A stretch of 64,000 nucleotides of DNA. Source: Ailurus styani. Taxonomy: Eukaryota; Chordata; Mammalia; Carnivora; Ailuridae. The notes beneath the pieces were generated by a model. It made no database searches and had not been told where the DNA came from. It worked only from the letters and a program-made list of their open reading frames with translations. Position 1 is the first letter of the stretch, and each line of letters begins with the position of its first letter. The stretch covers positions 85,408-149,407 of the forward strand of contig LNAC01000744.1 in assembly GCA_002007465.1 (NCBI GenBank), read 5' to 3'. The position numbers and the translations under genes are program-made. Of this stretch, positions 45,589 through 58,107 are shown in pieces.

Positions 45589-45960
45589 TTCCTGTGTTTG
45601 GGACTGGAAACACAAATATGATCCCTGTTCTCCCGGAGGAGGGGGAAACAGACAACAAATGAATAAACAAATAGTCAATTGATTTCTGAACATGATGACT
45701 GCTATGAAGGAAATGAACAGGTCTCAAGAAGGAAAATGACAAAGTGAGAGATGAGGAGGCCACTGGCCCTTCTGGTGGTGGAACACTTAAGCTGAGACCA
45801 AGCAATGAGAGGGAGCCAGCCACCAGAAGACCAGCCAGCAGAAGGATGTTCTATAGAAGGGACTACAAGGGCAAAAGCCCTGAGCTGGGCAGGGGCTGCC
45901 ATGTTCTAGGACCAGATACAAGGCTCTTGTGATTTAAGGGTCATGACTGAACAGTGAGTG
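45588..45960 (-). mobile_element. L2 relic
   Basis: Antisense L2 pattern: 'gatccctgttctcccggagg', 'aagccctgagctgggcagggg'. Confidence 0.55.
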
Positions 45961-46223
45961 ACACAAGAAGAGATTGTAGTGGTAGTCAAGGGTTGGGTTA
46001 TCTGATTATCTCTGGTTTTGTTCATAGCAATGCTGAGATGTTTATTGGAACCTTGTCACTTGTTGCGAGCTAAACTCAATCACCTACATTATTGTAAAAT
46101 GTCTGTGGATAATTCAGCTTCCTCAGTTTACTTTGCCTACAGGGATACCCTTTGAAGCCAAGACACCTAACCACTTATGGTAATTTAGAAAGACTCAAGA
46201 TATTCTGTGCCATCACCAGCATG

Positions 46224-46275
46224 GGATGAGTTAAGCCCAATCAATTATCTGAGGATGAGTTAAGCCCAATCAATT
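46224..46275 (+). repeat. Two-copy tandem duplication, 29-bp period
   Basis: GGATGAGTTAAGCCCAATCA plus ATT occurs at 46224-46246 and 46253-46275, identical over 23 bp. Confidence 0.9.
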
Positions 46276-46299
46276 GTAGTAATACCCAAATCTTTTAAA

Positions 46300-47450
46300 C
46301 ATTAGATAGCACACTGAGATCAGCTGGGATCAGCAGCCATACACAAAGGTGTGACCAATTGAAAACTGACCCTCTTGTCCTAAGTTTAGTTGCAGTGTGA
46401 CACACTAGATCCGAGGCAGCAAAGTAGCCCACGTACGATTAAAACCCAAAGTGTTGCCTTCCTCCGTAACCTACCCGACACTAAACCAGGGATGGAGGCA
46501 TATTTTCCTCCTCGTTTGGTGCAAAAGATCTTTTGCCTTAGCACAAGAGCTCAAGGAGGCCTTTACATCCAGCTCTGATGTTATGCCGATGACATCCTTG
46601 AGAGGTAGAAAATATTTGCTTCATTGGCCTTTTGGTAAAGTTCAATAATTTTCCCTACCTGACATCACCAAGTATTCATGAGTAGACTTCCAATTCCTCC
46701 TTATCCAGGAAGGCATTTCCTTTCTGTCTGGTTCTATGTGTTGTAGAGAAAAGGTTCCTGAAAAATATGCAATGGTAAGATGCAAAAATGGCATGTAAAA
46801 CTGACAGCTTTTAACCTCCAGTCTGCAATCTGGAGGTAGAGGTGTAGTGACTTTTAAAGCTGGGTACATTGCATGGATCCTTATCGATTCATCCACTTGA
46901 TTATTGAAAGTACTGAATGTCTTACTAACATCGAAGTGCTAGTTGAAATGTGTAGTCATCGAGGGAAAATGTATATTGTTACTTAAGGGCTCTGATCTAA
47001 TAATATGCAAATTCTGGAAAGAGAAGCAATATTTGAGAATTTATGAGAGGCAAGACAAATCGATCATTTCCTGCAGCAATGCAGGGGTAGCCCCCATTTA
47101 CACCAATGAGTCAAATTAAATCCTGAGAAACACGATTCTTTCAGCTGTCTGGACCTGGAGTGTGGACCCCCTGGTGCCACCTCTTAGGAAACCCGAGTTA
47201 TTGAATGGGGATGATGGAGATATTTAGTAAATATGGTAACGATTTTAATTCTGCAAATATGCCCTTCCTGCTTTTTAATTCTTTCATGAACTGGACTATA
47301 ATGTAGAACTATTTTACTATCAGTCATTTGTATTAGAGCCTAAGTAGATTAATAAACAATCAAGTGAAACTTTATTACCTAATATTTCATATTCATCAAA
47401 TTAATGCTTAATATTTCAGCATGTCATCTGGATGAGTATGGTTACCATAC
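46300..47450. other. Repeat-poor AT-rich block
   Basis: No transposon seen. It contains an octamer ATGCAAAT (47004-47011) and many TAAT/ATTA cores in 47210-47420. Candidate distal regulatory sequence; no exon. Confidence 0.35.
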
Positions 47451-47455
47451 CAATG

Positions 47456-47480
47456 TGGTATGTACGTATGTATGTATGTA
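47456..47480. repeat. (GTAT)n microsatellite
   Basis: Short TATG/GTAT repeat at the tail edge of the adjacent SINE. Confidence 0.85.
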
Positions 47481-47667
47481 TTTATTAAGATTTTATTCAT
47501 TTATTTGAATGAGAGAGAGAGAGAGCAGGAGTGGAGGGAAGGGCAGAGGGAGAGAGAGAAACAAACTCCCACTGAGCGGGGAGCTGGAGGCAGGGTGGAT
47601 CCCGGACCCAGAGACCAACACCTTAATGGAAGGCAGACACTCAACAGACTGAGCCACTCAAGTGCCC
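47480..47667 (-). mobile_element. CAN-SINE, older
   Basis: Antisense copy ending GAGCCACTCAAGTGCCC. Duplication CCAATGTGGTA at 47450-47460 and 47673-47683. Confidence 0.9.
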
Positions 47668-47689
47668 TGCCCCCAATGTGGTATTTAAA

Positions 47690-48003
47690 AGTTGTATATT
47701 GTATGTTTCCTCTCATATGTGGAACATCAGGAATAGCACAGAGGACCATAGGGGAAGGGAAGGAAAACTGAATGGGAAGAAATCAGAAAGGGAGACAAAC
47801 CGTGAGAGACTCTGGACTCCAGGAAACAAACTGAGGGTTACAGAGGGAGGGGGATGGAGGAGGGGGTAATCGGGTGATGGGTATTAAGGAGGGCACATGA
47901 TGTGGTGAGCACTGGGTGTTATATACAACTAATGGATCGTTGAACACTATGTCAAAAACTACTGATGTACTATATGTTGACTAATTGAGCATTTAAAAAA
48001 AAG
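47690..48003 (+). mobile_element. Carnivore L1 3' UTR end
   Basis: 'gggtattaaggagggcacatgatgtggtgagcactgggtgttat' then 'actaattgagcattt' and an A-tail; the standard carnivore L1 terminus. 5'-truncated. Confidence 0.85.
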
Positions 48004-49600
48004 CTATATTTTCCTACAATTATCTCGAAGTGTTTTTACTTTAAAAAAAAAGCCCAGGATTTAAGATGACTCTGAACTCAGGAGTATATTAAGTGCACCT
48101 GAGTATATGGTCCTTCTAGACAGTTGTTTTCATGGATTTAAAGAAAAAGGAGGCAGGAAAAAGGAGGAGGGGGAAAAAGTGATTTTGTAGAATATATGCA
48201 CTTTTTTGAACAAATGATTTGTTCTTAGGCTTTTTGTCCCACCCAGCTTTAGTCATTAGCTCTAAGATTTAAACAGGACTTTCCATTGGGAGGGACATCA
48301 AGGCGGAGATTGTACAAATGGAAAGGAGCAAAGATCTAAGCAGAAGATCTGGCTCAGAAGAGAAACTCTAAGAAGTCAGGGGCCCCTATCTGATTCTGAC
48401 CTGTTAACTCTGTAATTCTTTCCCTGGCATCTCTTCCACGCTAGCGTCCACTCACTCATTCATTCAGTGTATTGAGTGCTAGACATCGTCCTTTGGGAAT
48501 TGTCGTTAAGGAATCCTTTATTGACTTTCTGTTCGTCTCTGTTGTTTTCAAGAATGAAAGAAACAACAACCAGGGACTTCTGGTATGTGGAACAGATGAG
48601 TCCCATTTGAACTTCCTTCCCCTGAATTAGCTCAAAGGGGCAGCCCAGCTCTTTCAGAACACCAACTGGCTGCCAGTGCCCTTGGCCAGATGTCCACAGA
48701 AGGCTCTGGTTCTCGGATTGGGCCGGGAAAAGACTCTGTGACTCCAACGCCCAGCCAGAATCTCTACAAAATGCGTAGGAGAAGATCCAGAAACGTTTGT
48801 CCTCATCATTCAGAACGCTGACCCCTAACTAAACCCTGCCATTGACGAGCGGCCACAGAAAGCTTCCCAAATTGTGTTCATGGCCGATGTGGTTCAGTGG
48901 TGGTGGTAGCAGGTGTTCTTGCTGGTCTGGGGCTGGGCTGAGGTAGTGACGTGCCTAGGGTGTAAAACTGCAGAAGGCACTCGCTCCTGAGCCCTGGCTG
49001 CCCGCGTGGTTTTGTGCAGGTGGGTGCCTTCTTACCTGCTGGACCCCGGTGCCCTGCCTGCCTTACCCGGGCTCTGGCCCTGTGACTGAGTCTTTTTTTA
49101 TTTCCCCCATTCCTTCCCCAAGGAATCCACTGGCAAATGAATTTAGGAAATATGGCTCACCATATACAGCGTATTCTTCAATTCCCCATCTGCGTTGTCT
49201 GGTTTCTACTCAGTGCACAATTTATTCTCATTTTCTCTTACGGACCCTGAGAACTCCTGCAGGAAAGAAATCCTGAAAAAGCCTATTTAACCTGCATTTC
49301 CCGAATGTATCTGGCACTCTTTTTGTTTTTTAAAGAAATACTTATCAACATCTCAGGGGGACTTTTGGAAGTTGGTTAAGAACTACCTCAGAATGGTTGC
49401 ATATGGAACATACTCTATTTTGAAAACTTTAATGAAAAATACCTGTTCTATGCTGGGTTTGGGTTCATTTGTGAGTTGCACTAAATCCTCCAGCATCCAA
49501 ATATGGGGAGGTGAGAATGTTTATTCATACCTTCCAGTTCCCAGATTATCAGTTTATTTATCCAACTAACATTGATTAGGTGCCTACTGTGGTCTAGGAA
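48003..49600. other. Unassigned intergenic sequence
   Basis: No gene recognised. Short A-rich and GGA-rich patches at 48150-48180; rest unique-looking. Confidence 0.4.
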
Positions 49601-49620
49601 TACAAAGGTGAGTGAAATAG

Positions 49621-49764
49621 GGGTGCCTGGATGGCTCAGTCGGCTAAGCATCTGACTCTTGATCTCAGCTCAGATCTTGATCTCAGGGATGTGAGTTCAA
49701 GCCCCATGTTGGACACCACGCTAAGCATGGATCCTACTTTAAAAAAAAAAAATGAAAAACAAAA
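49621..49764 (+). mobile_element. Short old SINE with 19-bp duplication
   Basis: GGGTGCCTGGATGGCTCAGT to an A-rich tail. Flanks ACAAAGGTGAGTGAAATAG (49602-49620) and ACAAAGGTGAGCAAAATAG (49765-49783). Confidence 0.92.
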
Positions 49765-49783
49765 ACAAAGGTGAGCAAAATAG

Positions 49784-50440
49784 AGTTCTTTACCTCTACG
49801 GGACTATGGAGGAGGGGAGTAAGTCTAAATATAATTTGACAAGTGCTATAAAGGAGTAAGACAAATGAGGAAAGTAGCTCACAAAAATGTCCTTTTATGA
49901 TTACACCTCCAGAGTAAATTAGTTGCTTCATAGCGAAGAGCTATTTATGATATTTTTCAGTCTTTCTTATAACTCCTAGCAGGGACTATGCACAGAAGAG
50001 ATGCTCAATAAATGTTAGTCGATTAAATGATAGTTGAGGGAAAGCCTTACTATTTAATTGATGCGCCCTTGATGATAGTATCCATGAAAGATCACTTAAG
50101 CATTCTTTAAAGGAAAAAATGAAAAGTTATACTAATGGCTGTAAGTTTCCATTTTCCTATCCGTAAACTAGGGATAAAAGCCCTAATTTCATGGGGTTCT
50201 TGAGAGGATGAAGTGAGAAGGTACAAAGAGAAGCTGTGTTCCTTGGCATGTCAATAAACTGCAGTTATGACTGCAATTCAGTGTGCTTTTTATCCACAAA
50301 GTTGCCAAAATGGCACACTCTGATTCGACCGAGGTCACCTGGAGCTTTAGACGGTTTCATCCACGTTCTCTCCTTGTTGAGAACCTGGTTTTGGAACGTT
50401 GGGGTGAACACTTGTAGAGCTCTGGGTAAGACTATACACA
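49784..50440. other. L2 tail and unassigned sequence
   Basis: L2 3'-end-like plus segment at 49970-50030 ('gatgctcaataaatgttag'). A MIR-like piece lies at 50140-50230. No gene. Confidence 0.45.
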
Positions 50441-50813
50441 CACACAGACTATACCACACCCATCACACACATACTACATACACAACACACACACAACACA
50501 CCACACACACACTTGTACAACACAGTATACAACACACACCTACCCCCACCACAGTACACACACCAAACCATACACACAGCACTACCCCCAAATGCACACC
50601 ACACACACCACATCACATAGACAATACACACACACCACACACCCTGCAAAACATCCACCACACACATACCACACACACAATCATACAACACAATACATAA
50701 CCAGACACACCCCGCAGACTCCACAATATGTACACCAAACCACATACATAGCTTTACCCCCAAATACGCAACGTGCACACACACACACACACACACACAC
50801 ATGTGCACACTCG
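50441..50813. repeat. Degenerate CA-rich tract with a higher-order repeat
   Basis: About 370 bp of CACA/ACCA/ATAC sequence ending in a perfect (CA)n run (50777-50800). The unit 'caccaaacca...acccccaaat' recurs at about 50561 and 50733. It yields open frames on both strands that are only repeat translations. Confidence 0.9.
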
Positions 50814-51289
50814 CATCCACACACTCACCTTCCCTCCCTCAAAAGGCCCAGCACCAGCTCCCTAAACAGCCGGATTTCCCCAATCTCCAAGGTAAACGTT
50901 CTGTGAGAGTCAAGTTGGTCCTTCCTCTGAGGGCTCTGTTTTGAGCCACAAAGCAAGCATGAATACTAGAAGTTCCAGAAGGCCTGGAAGGGATGGCTGT
51001 GGGGATGAAAGCCATGTCTGTCCACAGCCATGACCTTGATCTACTCTAACCCCAGGCAGCCAGCTAGCCCCAAAGGGATGCAGCTTACCCCCCAGGCAAA
51101 GCTCTTAAACCTCTCTGTTGAAGGACCTTTCACCTTAAAATAACCTCGAAGATGATGAGTTTTATTTCCTGGCATCTAGTATGCTCAAAGTGGGCGTACT
51201 CAGTTTAAGAAACTTTTGTAAGTCCCCTGTTTGAAATGAAGAAAGTTTTGTGAACTGTATTATACCCATTTGATGCAAAAATAATGTTT

Positions 51290-52130
51290 CTTCCCCCAAT
51301 TTTTATTTTCAAAATTTCAAACCTGCAGAAAAGTTGAAAAAACAGTATAATCGACATCCATTTTCCTTCAGTTTCAACAACTGTGTTAACATTTTGCCGC
51401 ATCCACTTGATTTCTCTCTCTGCACACATACATATGGAAAGATACACACACACAAATAAAAATATTTCCTTATTTTTCCTTCACCAGTTAAGAGTTGGTT
51501 GCAGGTATGATGACACTTTACCCCTGAACATTTAATCTTATATCTCCATAGGACGAATATATTTCCCTACAAAGCCACAGCTGCTTATTCAAGAAATTTA
51601 ACACGGATGTGATATTATTATCTAACATATAGTTCATATTCAAATTTCCCCAAGTGTCTCAAATGTCCTATAGAGTGTTTCCCCTGCCTCTGGAATCCAG
51701 TCAAGAATGAAGTCTCCTTCTCTTTTATCTTTCATGCCACTGATATTTTTGGAGCCCAAGCTCCCGTGGCAAAATGTACCTTAATTTGGAACTCTGAGTC
51801 TTTCCTTATGATGAGATGCAACATTTTTGGATGGAATACCATGTACTTCTCAGTGCATTCCCTCAAGGGGCACACGATATCAGCGTATGCAATTATTGGC
51901 AATGTTCTCTTTGATCACTTGGTTAATACGGTACCTGCCAAGTCTATCATTATAACAGTACATTTTCCCTGTATAATTAATGAGTAATTCACATGCGGTT
52001 GTGTGAATACCCTGTTTTCCAACAACCTTCCACCTTATGGTGATTTTTGTCTAAATCAGTTATTACTGTGGTGATTGTAAAATGGTGATTCTTCTATTTC
52101 TGTTATTTCTTCCACATTTATTAGTCGGTA
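51290..52130 (-). mobile_element. L1-related 3' relic, antisense
   Basis: 'caaacctgcagaaaagttga', 'ttcaaatttccccaagtgtctc' follow the layout of old L1 3' ends in antisense. Family assignment approximate. Confidence 0.55.
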
Positions 52131-52157
52131 TTATTCTGATAAAAAAGAAGCTTTCTT

Positions 52158-52329
52158 GGGGCAGCTGGGTGGCTCGGTTAAGCATCCTGCTCTTGATTTC
52201 GGCTCAAGGTCATGATCTTGGGGTCATGGGATAGAGCCCTGTGCTGGGGCAGTTTGCTTAAGATCTCCTCTCCCTCTGCCCCTCCTCCTGCTCTCTCTTA
52301 AATAAATAAATAAGATCTTTAAGAAAAAA
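52158..52329 (+). mobile_element. CAN-SINE, old
   Basis: GGGGCAGCTGGGTGGCTCGG to an A-tail. Duplication near AAGAAGCTTTCT / AAAAAGCTTTCT. Confidence 0.88.
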
Positions 52330-52919
52330 AAAGCTTTCTCTCTACCCAGTATTGATTTTTATTTTTAGTAGCCATAAGGACTAGTGGATTTTAAAAATTC
52401 CATGTGTTATAATCCATTCCTGTTTTTATTCATTCTGATGCTCATATTGACAGAAATTTGGGCAGTGAAAGTCCCTTCATGGTGGCTCCACTGTCCTTTT
52501 GAGATAGCCACATCTGTTTTTGACAGTGTCCTTACTATCTGGCAGAAGATGGTCCAGAATGACCTTGTGTTTCCTCTGCTTGGCCCTGGAAATAGCCATT
52601 TCTCCGAGGCGTCCTGATACTTTTTTTTTTTTTTTTTTTGGTATTTAGAAATCAAAGTATAGATTACTATTGGAATGACACTGCTTCCCTTTATCAGTAG
52701 ATGGAGCCCAGGAATACAGGTATGTATATATACATGCACATTCACACATATGCCCACGCATATCTAGAGCTATTTCTATGCCTATGTATCTATACATTTT
52801 AAAAACTAGGAGGTCATTCTGAGAGTCACAGTACCCGTCAAACACCACAGGATTCATTCTATTTTCCCTTTCCATATTTGCAACTCTGTTCTTCAGCAGT
52901 GAGAAACCATATAGAAGAT

Positions 52920-53340
52920 AAAGTTTAATCTTACAAACACTGTTATATTCATAGAATGGAATTCTGCACTGTAATAAAGAGGAATGAACTAATGCTCGAC
53001 ATGGATTAATGGATGAATCCAAAAAAATTATGTTGAGGCAAAAGAATCAGACATGAACAAAAATTAGATACACATATCATGTATATTGTATATTTTGTTT
53101 ATACAAAGTCCAAGAACAAGCAAAGCTAATCTATGGTGATAGAAATCAGAAAAAGTGGTTGCTTCTGGAGGTAGGAGAGAACTGACTTGAAAGAAACACA
53201 AGGGAACTTTCTAGGGTGATGGAAATGTTCTAGATCTTGTTCTGAGTGGTGGTTACACAGGTGTATTCAATTGTCAAAATTCTTTGAACTAAACACTTAA
53301 GATCTGTACATTTTAATGTATCTAAATTATCTTTAAAAAG
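52920..53340 (+). mobile_element. L1 3' region, sense, old
   Basis: 'catagaatggaattctgcactgtaataaagagg', 'gttgcttctggaggtaggag', 'acacaggtgtattcaattgtc'. Inactive. Confidence 0.75.
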
Positions 53341-53344
53341 AAAA

Positions 53345-53530
53345 ATATAAAAATATGGAAAATAGGGAGGTGGAGGGGGATGAGGTAACTGGGGATGGGC
53401 ATTAAGGAGGGCATGTGATGGAATGAGCACTGGGTGTTGTATGCAACTGATGAATCACTGAAGTCTACCTCTGAAACTAATATTACACTAAATGTTAATT
53501 AATTGAATTTAAAATAAAATTCAAAAAATT
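53345..53530 (+). mobile_element. Carnivore L1 3' UTR end
   Basis: 'gggcattaaggagggcatgtgatggaatgagcactgggtgttgtatgcaactgatgaatcact' and an A-rich end. 5'-truncated younger L1 inside an older L1. Confidence 0.88.
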
Positions 53531-53662
53531 TGGAAAATAGCTCTTAAATGGAAAGATGAAATTTCACTCATAATGCAAATTAAATGCATTCACTCAGAAT
53601 GCAAATTAAAACAGCACTGAGATACCACGTTCATTTACCTAAATGGCAAAAATAGAAAACTT

Positions 53663-53860
53663 GGGCACCTGGGTAGCTCAGTTGGTTAAGCATCTGCCTT
53701 CAGTTCAGGTCATGATCCCAGGGTCCTGGGATAGAGCCCTGCAATGGGCTCTCTGCTTAGTGGGGGAGTCTGCCGGTCACTCTCTATCTGCTTCTCTCCC
53801 AGCTCATGCTCTCTCTCACTCTCTCTCTCAAATAAATAAATAAAATCTTTTTTAAAAGTA
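53663..53860 (+). mobile_element. CAN-SINE
   Basis: GGGCACCTGGGTAGCTCAGT to AAATAAATAAATAAAATC. Duplication ATAGAAAACTTG / GTAGGAAACTTG. Confidence 0.92.
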
Positions 53861-54009
53861 GGAAACTTGATAATACACACTGTTGGTGAGACCGTGGTAA
53901 AATAGGCAATAATATCTAAAAATATCTAAATATCTAAACATATCTAAAATATTTTTAAGTAGCTATATTTACACTTTGCCCCACCAATCTCACTTCTGTG
54001 AATTTATCC

Positions 54010-56210
54010 TGAATATATAATCTAATGCTCAATTTCCATATAGACTTGGGTCTATTTCTGGATTTTCTATTCTTTTCTGCTGGTCTATTTATGTTCTAAT
54101 ATCATACAGTTTTAATTATAGGGGTTTTATAATAAGTTTTAATGTCCACTAGAGCTAGTCCTCCCTCCTTGCCTTTCTTTTTCAGTTTTTCTAGCTATTC
54201 TTATGTGCTTTATATTTTAAAATACATGTGAAATTTAAAAGCAACTTGTCTAGCTCCAGAAACAAAAACTCAATGGCATTTTTATTAGATTGCATTATAT
54301 TTATAATTTAGGGATAAGTGACATCTTTATGATGGGTCATACTTTCCAAAAAAGGGACGTCTTTTCATAAAATGTACTTTTACGTCTTTCAGGAGTATTT
54401 TAAGGATTTCCTCATATAACTTTTACACATTTCTTGCTAAATACCTAAGTATTTTTTCTTTGTTGTTGTTGCCATTGTCAGTGAGGATTTTGTTTTCATT
54501 ATCCCTTCTAATTGTTGGGTTTTTTTTAAAAAAATTTTTAACTGGTTATTATTTGTATATATGAAGCTATTGATTTCTGTGGGTTAGTTTTATATCCTGC
54601 TATATCATTGAATTATTTTATTATATAAGTTTATCTTTAAACCTCTTGGGTTTTGCAGGTCTAATATCATACCATCTGCAAATATAGGTTGTTATTTTTG
54701 CTTTTCCAATTCTTATGCACCAAATTGCTTCTACCTGCCTAATTGCATTGACTGATACCTCCAATAATGTATTAAATAGTGGTAGAGATAGTTGGCATCT
54801 TTGCCATATATGTTATTAGGGTGATAACATCTCTAGTGTTTTCCAAGTAAATAAAAAGCTGGCTTTTGGACTCAAGTATGTTTTATCTTTTAAAGAAATA
54901 TCTATCTTCCTATTTTATTGAATATTGGAGTGAATATTGAATTTTATCAAAAGCCTTTGTTGTATTTATAGAAACAATCGTATAACTTTTCTTCTTATAC
55001 TAATATAGTGAATTATATTAAAGGATTTCCTAACATCAAACCATTTTTGCATTCCTGAAATAGATTCCACTTGATCGTGATATATTTTTAAATGAGGTGG
55101 TTTGTGGGGTTTTTTTGCATCAATATTCATAAGTGAGACTGATCTTTAGGTTTTTGGTGTGTGCTATATTTATTAGGTTTAAGTATAAATGTTAAACTTT
55201 ATAAAAAATTTAGAAGTTTTTTTTTTTAGAAGTTTCTATTTTCTGTGCTCTGGAATAATTCATGTAGCATTGGGATTATTCAAATGTGAAATTTTGGTAG
55301 AAATCCCCTGTGAAACCATCTGAGTGTGATGGTTTTTTTATGGGGTAGTTCTCTGAAATATTCTTTAATACTTCTATGGAAATTTGTCTGCTTGAGCATT
55401 TTCTCTCTACTGGGGTCAGTTTTATAAATTTGTATTTCTAGGAAGTTATCCATTTCATCTAAGTTTTCAATTTTATTTGTAAAGGATTATGAGCATGGCC
55501 TCTCATGATTTAAAAAATTTCCTTCATTTAAAGCTTTTTATTTTTCTTTTTTATGTATTTATGCTTTTTTGTCTGCTTGATTAGGTTAGCTAGTGTTTTC
55601 CTCCACTTCAAGGAACTGGTATTTTCATTTACCAATGAGTTATATTGTTTTTCTGGGGTTTTTATCCTGTTGAATAATATGCATGACTTCTTTCCTTATG
55701 CTTTTTTTTTTTTAAAAGATTTTATTTATTCATTTGACACAGAGAGAGAGATTACAAGTAGGCAGAGAGGCAGGCAGAGAGAGAGGAGAGAGGAGGAAGC
55801 AGGCTTCCCGCCGAGCAGAGAGCCCGATGCGGCCTCGATCCCAGGACCCTGGGATCATGACCTGAGCCGAAGGCAGCGGCTTTAACCCACTGAGCCACCC
55901 AGGCGCCCTTCCTTATGCTTTCTTTTGGTTGACTTAGTTGTTGGTTTTCTAGCTGTTATGACTTGGAGTTTTGTTCACTTGTTTTCTCTCTTTTATTGCT
56001 ATTTATATAAGTATTTAAGGCTATGAATTTTCCTCTGACCACTGCTCTGATGCATCCCATAACTTCTTATATATAATGCTGTCATTATTATTATTTTTTG
56101 GAAATTCTGCTTTTGTGGTTTTTGCTTCCATTTTCACCTAAGTGTTAACAGAGTGATTTCATTTTCACCTCTAAAGGCCTTTAAAATATGTTGTTGGGGT
56201 TTGTTTTTTT
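54010..56210 (-). mobile_element. L1 ORF2 region, antisense, long but dead
   Basis: Antisense blocks 'ctggtctatttatgttctaat', 'ttatatcctgctatatcatt', 'accatttttgcattcctgaaat', 'actgctctgatgcatcccata' in order over more than 2 kb. No long open frame; split by the SINE at 55705. Confidence 0.8.
55705..55908 (-). mobile_element. CAN-SINE, young type
   Basis: Antisense copy. TTCCTTATGCTTT at 55692-55704 and 55909-55921. Confidence 0.96.
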
Positions 56211-56221
56211 TGTTTTGTTTT

Positions 56222-56423
56222 TTTTGTTGTTTTTTTTGTTTTTTAAGATTTTATTTATTTATTTCAGAGAGAGAGAGTTTGAGAACATGAGCAGGAGGAG
56301 GGGCAGAGGGAAAAGCAGGCTCTCCACTGAGCAGGAAGCCTGATGTGGGACTCAAGGCCAGGACCCTGGGATCATGACCTGAGCTGAAGGCAGACACAAC
56401 CAACTGAGCCATCCAGGCACCCC
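56222..56423 (-). mobile_element. CAN-SINE, older
   Basis: Antisense copy ending GAGCCATCCAGGCACCCC, led by a T/G-rich stretch. Confidence 0.9.
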
Positions 56424-56912
56424 AAAATAATATGTTTTAGTTTTATCATATTGAGATCACAATTATGTTTTAAAGTACTTCTCAGTTTAAACTTTACTCT
56501 GATAATATTAAATTAAAATTAATATGAATAAGGTATGCTATATTCATCTGGTGACATCTTGTAGCCCCTGGCATATTACCACATATCCCTGACAGCACAT
56601 TTAGTAGTTTTTGTCATACTTTTTAAAGGATTGAATCAGTTCTTTTCATATGTTCTATTATTACTTTCTTATCAATAAAAGATAGTATTTGTTTAAAATA
56701 GTCTGGATAAATCAAACTGTAGTGGTTCATTAAAATGTCAACCTAAAATATGTATATATACTCATTTTCTTTCAGTTCAATACTTAAATGAGAACTAAAT
56801 CCTCCCATTTTTTTTCTCAATCCACTGAAAATATTTGATCTCATGCAGTCTTTTTTTGGTAGGGTCAAGATCACATAAGGGGTTACAGTCCTACATTAAA
56901 GACGAAGAGATT
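56424..56912. other. AT-rich, unassigned (probably L1 remnant)
   Basis: No gene. The first part ('atcatattgagatcacaattatg') may continue the antisense L1. Confidence 0.4.
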
Positions 56913-57118
56913 GGGGCACCTGGGTTGCTCAGATGGTTAAGTGTCTGCCTTTGGCTCAGGTCGTGATCCCAGGGTCCTGGGATCAAGTCCTGCATCGGGC
57001 TCCCTGCTCAGTGGGAAGCTTGCTTCTCCCTCTGCCTCTCTCTCTCTCTCTCTCTCTCATGAATAAATAGATAAGATCTTTAAAAATACATACATACATA
57101 CATACATACATACATACA
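56913..57118 (+). mobile_element. CAN-SINE with (ATAC)n tail
   Basis: GGGGCACCTGGGTTGCTCAG to about 57085, then a (TACA)n microsatellite (57086-57118) grown from the tail. Confidence 0.92.
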
Positions 57119-57600
57119 AAGTGATGGCCATATATACCATAACCTGGCACATGGCCTCACCATCTGTGTTTTCAATAAATACTTTAAACATTGATGAGCA
57201 AATGAATGAATATGCTACATATAGATTATAATTCACTTGCGTAAAATAACATCACTCTGATAGATCTTTAGGTAGTTAAGTATGAATGCTTTAATCTTAC
57301 TGCTAATAACTCCTTTTCTGTCATGCTTATAATCTAAGTTTAATGGGTTGGGGTGCCTTATAGCTTAAGTACAGTGCACTGAAAAGAGCATTTTCAAGGG
57401 TGGGTACAAGAAGACTAGAGTTTTCTCAGGCTAATGGGAAGGAACTAATTTCTCAGCCTGTCTTAAAATAACAAATCATATACTCTTTCAATTGATGATA
57501 CAAAAACAACTCTTGAAAGGATCAGTGTTGGAAAGAAAGGATGGCTTCACAAGTCACTGAATCTTTTCCCTAGGTAAGGGTATCTCGACAGAACGTGGAA
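57119..57600. other. Unassigned intergenic sequence
   Basis: No gene or clear repeat beyond a short L2-like tail near 57155-57200. Confidence 0.4.
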
Positions 57601-57615
57601 TGGAACATAGTTTTA

Positions 57616-57759
57616 TTTTATTGTTTTATTTTATTTTTTATGGAAGTATGTTATTTTCTTATTTTTTTATTATTTTAAAGTAGGCACCATGTGCAACGTG
57701 GGGCTTGAACTCATGACCCTGAGATGCATGCTCTACTGACTTAGCCAGCTGGGCACCCC
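57616..57759 (-). mobile_element. Short old SINE with perfect 15-bp duplication
   Basis: T-rich tail, then 'gtaggcaccatgtgcaacgt' to 'ccagctgggcacccc'. TGGAACATAGTTTTA is identical at 57601-57615 and 57760-57774. Confidence 0.92.
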
Positions 57760-58107
57760 TGGAACATAGTTTTAATAAGCAAAACTCTTAGAATTATGTG
57801 GCAGTCTTACATTTGATAGCCTCCAGTGAACCAGCCTCCTGGTATTCACAACCTTGAATAGCCCTCTTCCTTAAATCTGGCCAGGCCCTGGGACTCAATT
57901 TAGCTGATAGAATATGGTAGAAGTGATACTATGTAAGTTCCAGGCCTAAATTTTAAGAAGGTCTGACAACTTCCACTTCATTTTTGGAACCAGACACCAT
58001 GCTGTAAACAGCTCAAGCCACATGAAGAAGGAACATAGAGGAGTACCAAGGTACTCCAGGTGTGAGGCATCTTGGATATACTACCTAGTTGAGCCCAAAA
58101 TCTACAG

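Noticed and set aside
50236..50906. Open frames of 100-154 codons rich in His/Thr or Cys/Val
   Set aside because: Pure translation of the CA-rich repeat on both strands.
54010..56210. Possible active L1 reverse transcriptase
   Set aside because: Antisense L1 blocks are recognisable only at nucleotide level; frames are broken by many stops and by SINE insertions.
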